A stretch of DNA of 64,000 bases, from the NCBI GenBank assembly GCA_001466705.2, contig LATX02000176.1:682001-746000 (forward strand), read 5' to 3'. Below the pieces are notes generated by a model, which was not told the origin of the DNA, made no database searches, and saw only the letters and a list, made by a program, of their open reading frames with translations. This DNA comes from Moniliophthora roreri (taxonomy: Eukaryota; Basidiomycota; Agaricomycetes; Agaricales; Marasmiaceae). Shown here piece by piece: positions 23,340-35,014 of this stretch; the stretch's first letter is position 1; each line of letters begins with the position of its first letter. Made by a program: the position numbers and the translations under genes.

Positions 23340-23875
23340 CCCCACAGAAGGCCTATCACAGCATCGAAGGCAGGCTTCGGCTTTGCCTGGATATCAAATA
23401 GTCACCCGCTGGCACGGGAATCCCAAGTATCACCATCAGTAACGCCAGAGCCCGTGATAGACACGCAAACAGGCGTGTTGAGGCAGGCTTGAACAACTGT
23501 GGTATGATTTCTTGGGTTGGCACTTGGGATGTTGAGTTCGGTAATGGAATGTTCGACCCCAGTAGAGTGGTAGATCCAGATTGCGACTCCAAAAGTGCCC
23601 TAAGCACTGACAGTTGCAGGCGAGTACATCAGAAGCAAGTGTTACTGAAGACTCTAGGTAAACTGCTTGCTGGGATCGTTGACGACGTTGGGATCGGCAA
23701 CTGCGCCCTGGGCAGATTCCAGCATAGAAGCTAATGGGCGAACTCATACCCAAAACTTCTTGTTGTGAGCGACAGATTTCTCGTTTATCGACGGCAGCTG
23801 CTTGTCTGCGACGTTGATGATAGCAGCATTGACAGCGGCGATAGTGACGAAAGTAATCGTGGAGAAGAACTTCAT
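23340..23875 (-). pseudogene. GH10 endo-xylanase, centre deleted
   Basis: The start (ATG 23875) encodes a signal peptide (MKFFSTITFVTIAAVNAA) and a mature start INEKSVAHNKKFWGAV with a normal intron. After about 20 more codons the frame stops. It is followed directly by the C-terminal end of a GH10 xylanase: STGVEHSITELNIPSAN, VVQACLNTPVCVSITGSGV, DTWDSRASG, then an in-frame TGA (about 23398), then LFDIQAKPKPAFDAVIGLL. ITELN keeps the nucleophile Glu, but the roughly 200 residues holding the acid/base Glu and most of the barrel are absent. The gene is therefore non-functional: an internal deletion plus point decay. Confidence 0.8.
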
Positions 23876-24268
23876 CAAGTAATGACCTTAGTAACCCAAG
23901 GCCACGATTGTTATGAATCTTCGTGATCAAACGCCGACCAACAAAACTAGGGTAAAACCTTGAAATGGGGTGCATGTGTATTTGGACTTAATGTCGCAGA
24001 AAGGGGATGCCTGGATTCAGCGAATAGCGGGAAAAATAGATCGCTATTACTATCATCAAGAAAGAGAATCCTCGAGACTCCCTGTGGAGTGACGAGACGG
24101 CGGATGTAGTACTTGCAGATTACGGTACTGATGAATTTTATTAATACGGGTGGTCTCTAGAAATACATAGCGACATGAGTAAAATACAAGAACACAATTG
24201 AGACCGCGCAACCACGAAAGTTCATTCATCGATATGAAGTTTCTGGCTATGATGGTTTCACACGTTCT

Positions 24269-24569
24269 TTAGCCTTCGATACGATCTCGTGTAGGATCTC
24301 CCGCCTTTCCAACAGTCTTCTTCTCGTCTACCGGTTCTGGGGTAGGACGTCAACATGTGAAGCTTTGGGGTGGTACGCACGGTATATGGACCCTTTGCCT
24401 TCTTTATGCTTTACGTCCATATTCAAAGCATATGCAGTTCCTGCATACATGGAAATTGCAGCGGCGGTTGCAATAGCCTGGAGACATCGGATCGTCAGTC
24501 CGAGACTGGAATCCCGAGGTGAGAATGGACACTCACAAGAGTGGGGGTTCGTGATGCGGCTACAGCCAT
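24269..24569 (-). CDS. 65-aa single-pass membrane microprotein
   Basis: A three-exon small gene. ATG at 24569 gives MAVAASRTPTL; a gtgagt..ccag intron follows. Exon 2 reads AIATAAAISMYAGTAYALNM with DVKHKEGKGSIY; a gtgcgt..ccag intron follows. Exon 3 reads QPVDEKKTVGKAGDPTRD and ends at TAA 24269. Both joins keep frame and both introns are 45-60 bp. The one hydrophobic segment and the short charged tail suggest a small organelle or ER membrane subunit. I do not recognise the family. Confidence 0.6.
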
Positions 24570-25109
24570 TATATAGACTCGGGTGTTTCTGAGGTTCAAC
24601 GAATGGGTAGTTTGTGGTTAAATACAGGGTCAACGGCTGGATGATATCATGATCAGACGACTCACTGACAATCGCGCTCACTCCAATGGGAATTCCGGAT
24701 AAAGGGGCGATTTTCTATGTAACTTACCAGATGATCTTGAGCGGTTCGTCATAAGGTCTCTACGCACTCCGTATCGGTCGTTTGAATCCGAGTTTGAGGA
24801 CGCTGTTACAATTTCAAGCAATGTCTAGGATCATGATGGTTGGCGTTGGTGGTGGTGAGAAAAACGTTCAAATTTATAGTTAAATGATCTGGGAGACATA
24901 CCGTACCAATCTTTTAGGCCTCCTAACGACGAACAATTTGAGTGAACTGAGTAGAAAACATGGGCTGAGTGACGACGAGCATGTGGTAAGTCTCAAGCGA
25001 CGCCGGGCGAGCGCCACAAACCTTCCATCATTTTAGTCGCCATGATGCCCTATTTGCTCTTGCTCTGCTCCACGTCGGACGACGAACGCATGCGCTTTAG
25101 AGCATAATA
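24570..25109. promoter_or_regulatory. Spacer upstream of two divergent genes
   Basis: About 540 bp between the microprotein and bestrophin starts. It should hold both promoters; no coding signal seen. Confidence 0.3.
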
Positions 25110-27163
25110 ATGACAGGAAAAACAGCCAAGCGCTCAAAATCTGGTCATCACACGCTCCTTCCTTCCCGCCGGCCCAAACTTGATCTTTCAGAAACTTACC
25201 ACATTCCTTCATATTCTGGGCTCAGATGGTCATTTGGGAAAGGTTCGGTGGTGAGTGCTCTGGATCAACGACCTTGGATGCTGTTATTTAAAATTACTGC
25301 AGATATGGACTGTGTGGCCCAGTGTGCTCGTTCATACTGGATTCGCGGCAGTTGTTGCAGCCCTCACGATGATGACTAGTTTCGAGCTGGCAATTCCCAA
25401 CGTGATGCTTACGGTGCTCGGAGTAGTTCTGGGCTTTGTTATATCGTACCGGGCAATTAGTGGGTGAGTGATTCATTTGGACACTTTCGCTAACGCTAAG
25501 ATTGTCAGTTATGATCGATACTACACTGGTCGGACGGCTTGGTCCGATATCATCAAGAACTCAAGGGTAATGGCCCGTCTAATCTGGTATCACGTCCCAC
25601 CGTGTCGTACACCAAGGACACCTGAAGAATTACAAACGGGGAAACTGAAGCGTTCCAAGGGGGAGCTTTCAAAGGTTATGGCTGAAAAAAGGATGGCTTT
25701 GGATCTCATTGAAGGGTGCGTGTCATCAGCTCTTGTTACTAGCCCTTTATGAAAACCAAACCTTACAGATTTGCCGTCGCCGTGAAACATCACATACGCG
25801 GAGAAGCGGGCATTTATTTTGATGACCTGTACGACCTTGTAAAGCCCCTTCATCCGGTACGCGCTTGCTACTCGGCCCAGATTCAATAAACTGACTACCG
25901 ATAGGAATCGCTGACTATACATACATCCCACTTTGACACCGTTACAAACCTAAGCCAACCAGAGGTTGACCTATCCCCCGTCATCGAGGCACCATTAATC
26001 CGTTCAGTCAATTCAAAGGCGACGAATGTTGCCAATCAACCTGCTGCCCCTGCACCTACTCCCAATAACAAGGTGACATCTCCTATTCAACACGTCTCAG
26101 ACAAATGGCAAGCGGTACTTCCTCCCAAACCACAAACACGAACGCATAAGCAACGACCAGTACTTCCGGGAACTGGAGGTGGTGCCAATCTTCCTCTGGA
26201 GATTCTCCGTTGTCTCAGTGAATGGATGAGTGTTCTTGAAGAAAGAGGTACCGTACCTGGAACGAGCATGGGTTCGTTAATGGGCTGCGTGGCTACCTTC
26301 GAAGATTCTTTGGGCATTCTAGAGAAGGTAGTTGGGGTGCCTTTACCTTTGTGCGTATCTCTCTTCACCCTGTCTAATTTGGCTTGACGCTGACCACACG
26401 GTATCTTATAGTGTATTAAGCGTTCATATCAAGCAGTAAGTGAACAGATGTTATTCGATTCCTATCTCTTAGGGATTACTCATGTGGCTACTAGTACCGT
26501 ATGGATTTACCTCTTCTTTTTACCATTTCAGCTCGTCAGGATGTTCGGGTGGTACTCTATTATTGGTGTAGCAATAGCTGCTTTCATCTATCAAGGCTTT
26601 GTCACTGCAGGAGAGGATCTGGAGCAGCCATTCGGTGCGTGCATCCGTTTTTGCAGAACAATACATAATCGTTTATGTTCATAGGTTACGAGCCAAGTGA
26701 TCTCGATCTTGACTTCTTCTGCAGGGAAGTCATTCACATTGAAATGGCGCGGCTCAAGCGCTCACCATGCCTCAATGCTTGGTTTAGTCGGAGATGGAAG
26801 GAAAGGATCTTGAGAGAAGAAGAGAAGTGGAAGCAGAATCAATGGATAAGGAAGGGTATTGTCAATGATGACCAGGACGGATCATCTGGTCCTGCAGTGC
26901 CTTCTTCGACCTCCTCTCCCACTCGACTGATACGACCGAACGGGGCCCATATTGGACGTTTACGATCTAAAACCATCGCCGAAGCAGTTGGGAAGATCGC
27001 CTCTACAGGGGGAGGAGAGAGTTCTGATCCCGAGAGCAGTGACTCGGAGTTTGACGACGAGACTGCCAGCGAAAGCTCGGGCTCGGCCTCAGATTCGGGT
27101 GGTGCTAGAGAACATGATCAAGATACCCGACTTGTCGGTGCTGGCACTAGTAATGTGGTGTAA
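25110..27163 (+). CDS. Bestrophin-like (UPF0187) anion channel
   Basis: Membrane protein of the bestrophin/RFP-TM family, expected to conduct chloride or bicarbonate. The start (25110) begins MTGKTAKRSKSGHHTLLPSR. TM segments: WPSVLVHTGFAAVVAALTMM, VMLTVLGVVLGFVISYRAIS and, later, IYLFFLPFQLVRMFGWYSII with GVAIAAFIYQGFVTAGEDLE. Family signatures seen: YDRYYTGRTAWSDIIKNSR, LPLEILRCLSEW, FVLSVHIK and EDLEQPFGYEPSDLDLDFFC. The C-terminus is an acidic, Ser-rich tail (SSDPESSDSEFDDE), probably cytosolic. About seven introns, all GT..AG. Insertions with Pro/Thr-rich sequence in the middle are usual for fungal members. Confidence 0.87.
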
Positions 27164-27511
27164 CGCGTATCACCCAATGACGGAACCGAAGCTGTTTGTT
27201 TGTCACCTTTTTGCCACTCCATGGCTCTCACAAGCAGCTGATCATTCATGATTTCAAGTGATTGTTTCTGTGCTGTTGTTTTAGGCCCGGGGCTTGTGTA
27301 AGACCGCAGGAGACCCCACTCCTCAAGCTGTTTCTTCGCCTCGTTCAATGTCGTCTCGTCTTCGCCGACGGAGCATCAGATAGATTCCAAAGCTGTCCCG
27401 GGCCTTGGACATCATACAGTCATCAGCTGACATTAACAAGTTTTTCACATGCGTCAAGCCAGTAGCCCTCATTATTTACCTAACTGTCAATGGCTACCAA
27501 ACGACAACGTC

Positions 27512-29202
27512 ATGTCCATTGCACGAAGGCTCTTAGCGAAACCGTTATCCCCTTCGATACCTTCGAGTCTCATTCTTTGGCTCCCTCTTCCATTTATTAG
27601 CTTGCCCTCTCTAGTCGTCATTCTCCGGGTGTGCCTCGTACGAGTTTTCCGGTGGAGAAGGTACAACTATATCCAACGCATGTACGGACCCAAGTACAGA
27701 GCAGGAACCCTTTCGCTTGAGGATGCACAAGCTATTATTACGATCTTGTCTGAGTACGAGTTACCATCTTTTGCAGGATTCGGTCGCTTTTGCATTGTTC
27801 AAGACTTACTCAATTGTCAGTTTGTCTTTTGAGATATAACCTATGATGTATACTGTCTGACATACCGAGTAGCCCACAATCTCGAAGATTCTTGCTTCTA
27901 CAAAGGAACTCAAGTCGGCAGATTCGATTTCGAAACGATATGCTGATGTGTGTGCCGCCATTTTCTTAGTAGAATGCGGATATACTAACTACTTTTGCAG
28001 ACAGGAATTCTCATTGGTATACTGTCTTGCTGTTCCACTTTCATCTTCGTTGATATACGCGCACAGCAACCTGGGTGAGATGTCCCATCAATGGGTACGA
28101 CAAGCCCGAACCCGGCGATGACGTCAAGCTTGGACACTCGAAGGACCCTAAGTACGACCCTCGAGCAAACCTTGCAATAGCTCGCGTCAATTGGCTTCAC
28201 TCTCATTACAATATTGTGAGTACATCCATGAGATCTTTCCCCGCTATGTAGCCAATTTCACTGCGAACTATTTATATACACTGGCTTTGTTCGTGTTTGA
28301 GCCAGAGGTGAGCGCTTCATCCCAGCACGCCCATAGATAACGCTGAACACGCGATCCTCACAAAAATGGGTTGAGAGATATGGCTGGCGCACATTTGCTC
28401 CTATCGAGCGCCATGTACGTGATTCAGCAGTAACTAAGAAACGTCATCGTATTAATGAAGTCAAGGCCGCATTCATGTTCTGGGTTGAGGTCGGTCATCG
28501 AATGGGCATCCAGGGTATACCCGAAACGCCCGAAGCATTTAAGGAATGGGTTCAAGTGAGTCTTCGTTCTCTCTAGCATACTATTCTTCGAATTACTTAC
28601 CGATTTGCAGGAATACGAGGAGCGTGCAATGTACCCTGCTCAGACCAATCATGATGTCGCTTGGTACACTTTGGAGGAATTAATTCGTGAGCCGCAAAAT
28701 CCCCATCCTAGCTTACGAAACCCAGTTAATATCTGGCGTAGATGTCTTGCCAGAAACACTCGGAGTCAGGAACTTTGCCAGGAAACTAGCAATTGCAATG
28801 CTCGACGATAACGTCCGTGAGGCTATGATGCTGCCTGACCAGCCGCAATACATCAAAACAATACTACATACAACCCTCAAGCTTGCTGTGTGGCATGTCC
28901 GCTACTTCCATCTACCTATTATACAGCCTGCAGGTCTCGTGGAATCAAAACTTCCCGACCCGAGTGATGGCAAACCGCCGCTGATGCACCCGAAATACTA
29001 CACCAAGCCCTGGTATAAGCCCGAGTCAAAGTCGTTCTTTGGCCAAGTCTGGGACGGGCCGACGGTCAAATCGGGGAAATATGAGGATGCACCATCAGCG
29101 AACTTTAAGAGTGAAGGATACAGACTAGACACTCTGGTCAGCATTTCTTTTCTTTTTTTTTTTTTTGATGTAGCTCCTGATGGCGCCGACGCCCTCCATT
29201 AG
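27512..29202 (+). CDS. mpaB-type ER-bound oxygenase (DUF2236)
   Basis: Homologue of the MpaB / rubber oxygenase (Lcp) catalytic-domain family of haem-containing oxygenases. An N-terminal anchor (LILWLPLPFISLPSLVVILR) precedes a helical domain: SEYELPSFAGFGRFCIVQDL, PTISKILASTKELKSADSIS, RYADTGILIATWVRCPINGY, ANLAIARVNWLHSHYNI, YLYTLALFVFEPE, AAFMFWVEVGHRMGIQGIPE, TNHDVAWYTLEELI and NVREAMMLPDQPQYI. It ends near PKYYTKPWYKPES. About nine introns. ATG 27512 is preferred; an upstream in-frame ATG at 27449 exists. Two joins are not certain (about 28215-28260, and the last exon after 29136), so the exact C-terminus is a guess. Confidence 0.82.
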
Positions 29203-29565
29203 GGTCCCCTTAGATATGAGCACGGTACGTACGAGCTCCTTTGGTTTAGAATCGGTCGAAATTCAATCAACTTTGGTGTAATAGCTGGGCAAGACGGGGT
29301 CTTCCGCATGGCGGAGACATTGCAGGGATGTCCGATTAGCAGTACATGGAGAGCGAAATGAACGGTAGAACGCGCCTTTATGTGATAATACCTTTTATTC
29401 ACATCGATTGAATGGATCTGGGTACACGTGGAGGTTAAACTCGTTGAACAGACGCATCGGTGACCCGAACTTTGTGGTACGGAACGGAGACGGGTGTCCG
29501 TGATTGAGTACTTGAGTTTAATAAGTATTCTGAGGGACATCTGAATTTGAACTACAGTCCACATC
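29203..29565. promoter_or_regulatory. Upstream region of GNAT paralogue B
   Basis: A 360-bp spacer. No conserved coding sequence seen. Confidence 0.3.
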
Positions 29566-30349
29566 ATGACCCACTTATCTTCAGAGAAGGACACTAACTT
29601 TTGCTTTCCTATCCCAGATGTCCTGGAGAGCGAAGGTGTCAAGCTCGTTCCGTTCATAGTGCGTAACCATTCAACTCACCTCGTCAAGTATCAGAAACCA
29701 AAATACATCCGACCAGCCTTCGCAGCACGCACAGACAGTCTACGATGGCTTAGTTCGTGCATCTGAGCTGACCCAATTTCTACCTATTGGACCCTATGAA
29801 TCCCCCGAAGCTCTCGTCCAAGATTTTTGGAGTAGTCGACTTGGGCCAAACCCAAACGACACACTCTTCGTCATCTTTGACAAGGTCACCGAGAACACCG
29901 CGGCCGGGTTCATCGCGCTTATTAATTCCAGCGCCCCAGATTTGCACACTGAAATCGGATATGTGGTCATCTTTAAGGACTTTCATCGCACACATGTTGC
30001 GTCGAACGCAGTCGGGCTATTGATGCATTATGCCCTCGACCTTCCGGAACAAGGGGGGCTCGGATTACGAAGAGTCCAATGGATGGCGAATGCACTGAAC
30101 GCGCCGAGTGTAGGGCTAGCGCAGAAGATGGGTTTCGCGAAGGAGGGCATATTGAGGTGGCACAGGGTGCTTCCACCTAGTAAGTCGGTGGGTCATAACG
30201 GTGGTGGACATAGGAAAGGGGACCCGAGAGAAGGGTGCGGGGCAAGGGATACAGCCGTGCTGGCATCATATTGGGACACGTGGGAGAGTGGGCAACGAGA
30301 GAAGGTGGATGAAATTATGAAGAGGCGTGTGGAACACACTTCAAAATGA
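29566..30349 (+). CDS. GNAT-family N-acetyltransferase (paralogue B)
   Basis: Two exons. The first encodes MTHLSSEKDTNFCFPIPDVL and VKLVPFI; the intron (gtgcgt..accag) lies at the same place as in paralogue A. Exon 2 continues PSQHAQTVYDGLVRASELTQ, FLPIGPYESPEALVQDFW, IGYVVIFKDFHRTHVASNAV, GLLMHYALDLPEQGG, RRVQWMANALNAPSVGLAQK and MGFAKEGILRWHRV. Compared with A, the substrate-side N-terminal half differs more than the acetyl-CoA core. The tail DKVTEN..KRRVEHTSK ends at 30349. Substrate unknown. Confidence 0.92.
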
Positions 30350-30486
30350 AACGACTACCGGATAGTTCCTTAGAGAACATGTATAGTGCTACAACTCATC
30401 AATTTTTACAAATCAGTCTATGCAAGGCCTATGGCCTGGGTCAGGCAATTTTCTTGCTATTTAGACAATTGAATCATTGGAGGAGT

Positions 30487-31636
30487 CTACCTCTCAGCCC
30501 AATCTCTCCAGCACTCTGGTGACTCGAATGTCCTATACACCTGTCTCGCATTGAGTCCTTTGTTTGGCCCGTGTAAATTTAACGAGACTCGACTAACTTC
30601 TTGACCGCCAAATCCCAACGGTTCGATATGCCCACAAAGCCCGGCGTAGGCTTGAGCAACTGACTTAACGGCTCGCACGGAGCCTCACAGTTGCAATCTA
30701 CCCCATCCAGAGAAAGAAACCTCTATCCCAAAATATCGGCTCGCATGGGGATTGATGGTATGCTCTCCCGACGAGGGGACAGGAACGACACAGAAGCCCA
30801 GCTATATACGAAACTTGGTGCTTTGTTGACTCGTATATCCTTCATACATGTGAGTGCCTCATTCCAGATCTTCTATTGCCTACGCTCGAAAAACAGACAT
30901 CAAAGATTGGGCCGCCAGGTACACAGGAGCCGTGCAGAAGTCAATGATTCAACATTACCAAACGAGCAAATGATCTCTGAAACGAGGTCCAAATCGATTG
31001 AAAAGGGTTGACGACAGTATTCGGGATCGGCGATGCGTAGCACAAGCCCCCTTAGTGTGGCTCTAGGGGGGCATCCGGTACGCATGAGTCGAATGACTTG
31101 GACACATTGATGCGAGTCGGTGACCTCTATATAGAGGCATTCCACGTTCCAAAACGGAGAAACCGCGGTAGTCATTCCGACGTCACAGTTAAATTCCGAT
31201 GGATGAGGGCGTAGTAGCGTATCGACGACCATCCAGGCATGTTTCACAAGTACAATCTTCACTGCTGGAAATCCTGTCCAATGTAACGTTGAGAGAGGAT
31301 GCGTAGCGAGTCTGACGAACTTACGGTCGTCAACTTGAGATCCTAATGATGGACCTAAGAGGGCTGCTGGAATAAATGCTGAAAAAGATGATGCCACGAG
31401 TAATGGAGCCACGCACAGCATACCATAGCGGTCTTTCCTAATATCTCGGCGGACATCGCGGGGGTGCAGAAACGTATATTGTCAATGATCTTCCCAAATA
31501 TCTCCGGGGCAAATGCGGAGCAGGTGTTTGCGTTTGAGTCCCCTGCGACAGACGTGAGTTGTTTGTCCTTTGTACAAATCAGAATTGATTCCGCACCTTT
31601 TTTTCGCCTTGGTCTTGCATGATTTCCTGGGTACAT
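30487..31636 (-). CDS. F-box protein with a frameshift
   Basis: Exon 1 from ATG 31636 contains an F-box: AFAPEIFGKIIDNIRFCTPA, LGKTAMVCCAWLHYSWHHLF. Immediately after HHLF the frame shifts by one at a run of five A on the plus strand (31382-31386). The continuing frame gives SAFIPAALLGPSLGSQVDDR, KFVRLATHPLSTLHW, VECLYIEVTDSHQCVQVIRL and FGNVESLTSARLL, which resembles the repeat region of basidiomycete F-box proteins. A C-terminal piece (VYRTFESPECWRDWAER, stop 30487) would need more exons. The homopolymer site suggests either a sequencing error or recent loss of function. Confidence 0.5.
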
Positions 31637-32295
31637 ATCAAAGCTTCTTACTGTATATATAGAGCAGCGTACACTTCACAGCGTCCTGAGATGCAATGAT
31701 CATGTATCATATCGTCAATCATGATGCATGCGAGATTCCACGCCGCTAGATTCCCTGTTTGATACATAGAAACCATCAGTCATGACTGACTTTGGGGTCT
31801 GCACCGACTAGTGGCACCGCGGAGGTCTTGAATAAGCAACAGGAAAATGAACATGGACTCGTCACAACCGCCTCGCTAAGGATGCCTCTCTAGGAAATGA
31901 TTGGTTGAGACAGAGGTGGAGGGATCCGATTCCTAAGAGCTAGAAACTCGGACTGAACCAGAGGAACTGACTTACTCAGTTGCTGTAGATTCCGGATTCT
32001 GCATCGCACGTCGTTTGAGAGAGGTCCTGGAGGGGAAGACTTCTGAGTCATGCATGACAAGCGCTCAAGCGCTCAGTCACTGACAGTGAAAGCTGTGTCA
32101 GCGGCCAGCTGCGCGGAGTTTGAAGCTTTTTCTCCTTCCACGACCATCTCGGCGGACCTTTGACAAAGATTTCTCTCGGACTTGGAAGCTCGACAGCAAG
32201 CAATCAACGGAAGAATACGGCCACTGGGCCTTCGTGCGTGGGCGCGCTCGGGTAGCGGTTCCTCTCCAACCTTTGTCGTTCCTTGACCGATCAAG
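31637..32295. promoter_or_regulatory. Upstream region of TFIIE-alpha
   Basis: About 660 bp between divergent genes. No conserved coding sequence; presumably both promoters. Confidence 0.3.
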
Positions 32296-34203
32296 ATGTC
32301 CACACCGGAAGAAAGAGAAATTCTCAAAGGTCTCGTCCAGCAAGTCTCGCGGGCCTTCTACGATCCCAAGTACACTATTATCATGGATCAATTGGCTCGC
32401 CATCCGGTGTAAGTAGCTAGAGCGTACAACAAAACCGTTTCTTTTGTTGTGTCGTTTCTTTTGCTAAACGAAACCCCATTTTTTCTCTTCTCGGGTCGCT
32501 TGAACATTCAAGTTTGAAGGACGATGACTTGGCAAGTCGGATGGGTCTTCAACCCAAGGAGTTGAACAAGGTCATTGCGGTTTTATCGAATGATTCGTTG
32601 GTTCGAATGTGAGTAATGTGGCTGCTGTTTTTTTTTGCCATGACTAATATCCTGCAACAGCTATCGGCAAAACGAACTCAAGGAAGGCGCGCAACGTGCA
32701 GTGGGAAAGCAGTACTACTACATCGATTATGCTCACTTCTGCAACGTTGTCAAGTGGAGGATCGCCAAAATGCGTCATAAAATCGACTCTACTTTGCGAA
32801 ATGTTTGTACCTGTTCCCATATGCACGTTCTTGACTCACCAACGGGTGTCTCTTATCATAGGAACTCGACAACAAGGGTTATATCTGCACGCAGTGCAAA
32901 CAGTCTTATACCCCGCTGGATGTGGATAAGCTCATGGATTTCACTCAAGGCATCTTGATCTGTGAAATTTGTCGTGCTGAGGTGGTGGATAATGAGAATG
33001 CAGAGAACACGCTGGGAAATAATGACAGGATGTCGAGATTTAATCATCAATTGCGGTTCATCTTGGCTGGATTGAAGCAGAGTGAATCAATGGTCATTCC
33101 GCCGTGCGTACCTTCTGTTCTACAATGCCCTCTTCGTCCTCTGATATCCGCTCAGGTTCGACGCAGCTACTTGGATCAAAACGAACCTCGTCCAACGAGA
33201 TGATGGCGAATCTTCACAAGCTGGTTCAGGTCTTAAGATTGCTGGTTCAGGCTCAAGTGCTGCTAGGGACGAAGGCATCGGAGTGGTCATCTCAAGTGAT
33301 AAGGATGAAGCAACGAGGCGGATGGAGAGAGATGCAGAGGCAGAAATCAAGCGGCAACAGAACGCCTTACCGGCGTGGCACTTGAAGAGTACCATTTCTG
33401 GCGACTTGACGGCGTTGGGTGTAAAAGAAAACGCGAGAGCGGAGGCGGCAGCTGCGTTACAGGAGTCGATATCATCATCGAACGATGAAATCCTGCGGGG
33501 ATTGGGTGTAGTAGGTGCGAGACCGACTAATGGAACGAACGGGTCTCAGATGATACCCATGGAAGTTGAGCAAGACGTGAAGCCCATAATCAACCACGAA
33601 GCAGACTGTGCGTTCCCTTTTCTAGAACGAAAGCTCACTTCTAACATCATTACTTCTTCAGACTACGAGCAATACTACGCTTCTCTAGCTGCTTCAGCTG
33701 CCGCATCGGCACAAGCAACGCCGTCTGGTCTGAGTGCCCCGGGTAGTTCTGATTTCGATAATGTCGAGGAAGAAGAGGAGGAGGACAAAAAGCCATCAGT
33801 CGAGTATCTCAATTCGCTCAACGATTACCGGAAACGCTCGCGTTCGCACGAAGACGAGGGTTCGGCTGGGAAAGCGAAGGTTGCGAAGACAAGTGCAAGC
33901 GTCCGGGTGAATGGGAATGGAAACGGGAACGCGTTGCAGATGAATATTACCTCTCATACTACGGAGTCCGTCCAAGATGGGACACAAAATGGTGCTACGA
34001 AATCTGCCGAGGACCCCATTGTCTACGGTTCGTGCTCTCAAGCTGTTTCTGCGGTAATACCTCATGCTGACGTTGATACGCCTATAGTCAATGGCAATCC
34101 CAAACCATTCTCGGCAGTGACGGAGGAGGATCATGAGCTGATGACTTCAGACGAGTACACGGCGTACTACGAGGTCCTCCAGTCTCAGGAGCCGGCTTAT
34201 TAG
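32296..34203 (+). CDS. TFA1: TFIIE alpha subunit (general transcription factor)
   Basis: Large subunit of TFIIE, which recruits TFIIH to the RNA polymerase II preinitiation complex. ATG at 32296: MSTPEEREILKGLVQQVSRA, followed by the winged helix (YTIIMDQLARHPV, LASRMGLQPKELNKVIAVLS, IYRQNELKEGAQRAVGKQYY, YIDYAHFCNVVKWRIAKMRH). The C4 zinc ribbon follows (YICTQCKQSYTPLDVDKL, GILICEICRAEV). The large last exon encodes a Ser/Ala-rich linker, an acidic run (VEEEEEEDKK) and the C-terminal DELM/SDEYTAYYEVL motif. Introns are short. The region is intact, and its length of about 490 aa fits the family. Confidence 0.95.
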
Positions 34204-34326
34204 ACTATTTAGCGTTGGCGGGACAGTTTTTGGGCTTGTAGAACACGGGATCCTGTAATGTATGCTCATATCATGTAGCTTATTGAATATTTTAATCCAC
34301 AAAAAACTATTTACTTAAATGCAAAC

Positions 34327-34351
34327 GAGTGCTGCGGTCGGCGCAGCACTC
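34327..34351. repeat. Perfect 10-bp hairpin
   Basis: gagtgctgcg, a 5-base loop, then cgcagcactc, shortly after the TFIIE-alpha stop. It could fold in the 3' transcript; role unknown. Confidence 0.5.
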
Positions 34352-34481
34352 TTCCTGCAGACCATGACTCCAAACTCTCGAACCATTTTTGAACCAGGGT
34401 TCCTGCCACACCTGGCTGATCTCCCCGGTGTTGTCGACAGTGATAATTCACATGCTCTGCCGGACGCAGGGGGCCTCCACC

Positions 34482-34948
34482 GGAACGTGCCGTGGGTATC
34501 AACTGGTACCGCACCCTCTCGAAAAATTTCCATATTTGGATGTCACGCAGGTTCCTTCGCTACCACGTCCTCGTTTTGCCCTTGCTTTACTCTCATCATC
34601 TTTACTTTTTCTATACCCAATAATCATAGAGAAGTAGTAGGAGAATAGAATACATCAAATTCCTGCATAATCTAATCTGTCATATGTGACCCAACACTGG
34701 CGCTACTGCTATTTTGCTGCTTGTACAGCGAGCGAGCTGCCTTTGCTGAGGTAGACTGGCACACTCCATGTCCACGATGTTGCTCGAATTTAGTTGTGTT
34801 GGCATGATGTCCTAAGATATGTCTGTGGCAATAGTCGCAGATAACAGAATACACTTCTTTGGCTACTGTTAACATTTTGGTCACACTTTGGTCACATTCT
34901 TAATATGGAAATTTTTCGAGTGCGGTACCACTTGATACCCACGGTTCC
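34482..34948. mobile_element. Short inverted-repeat (MITE-like) element
   Basis: The left arm at 34482-34536 is the reverse complement of the right arm at 34902-34948, over about 47 bp with few mismatches and one 3-4 base gap (core tatggaaatttttcgag and gatacccacgg). The 365-bp interior has no gene. No target-site duplication could be confirmed. It lies between the 3' end of TFIIE-alpha and the start of the OYE gene. Confidence 0.6.
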
Positions 34949-35014
34949 AGCAGTATCCAAACACTTGAGACAGTACGGCGACCTTCTTGGACTTTACCAA
35001 ACCAACTGAGGACC

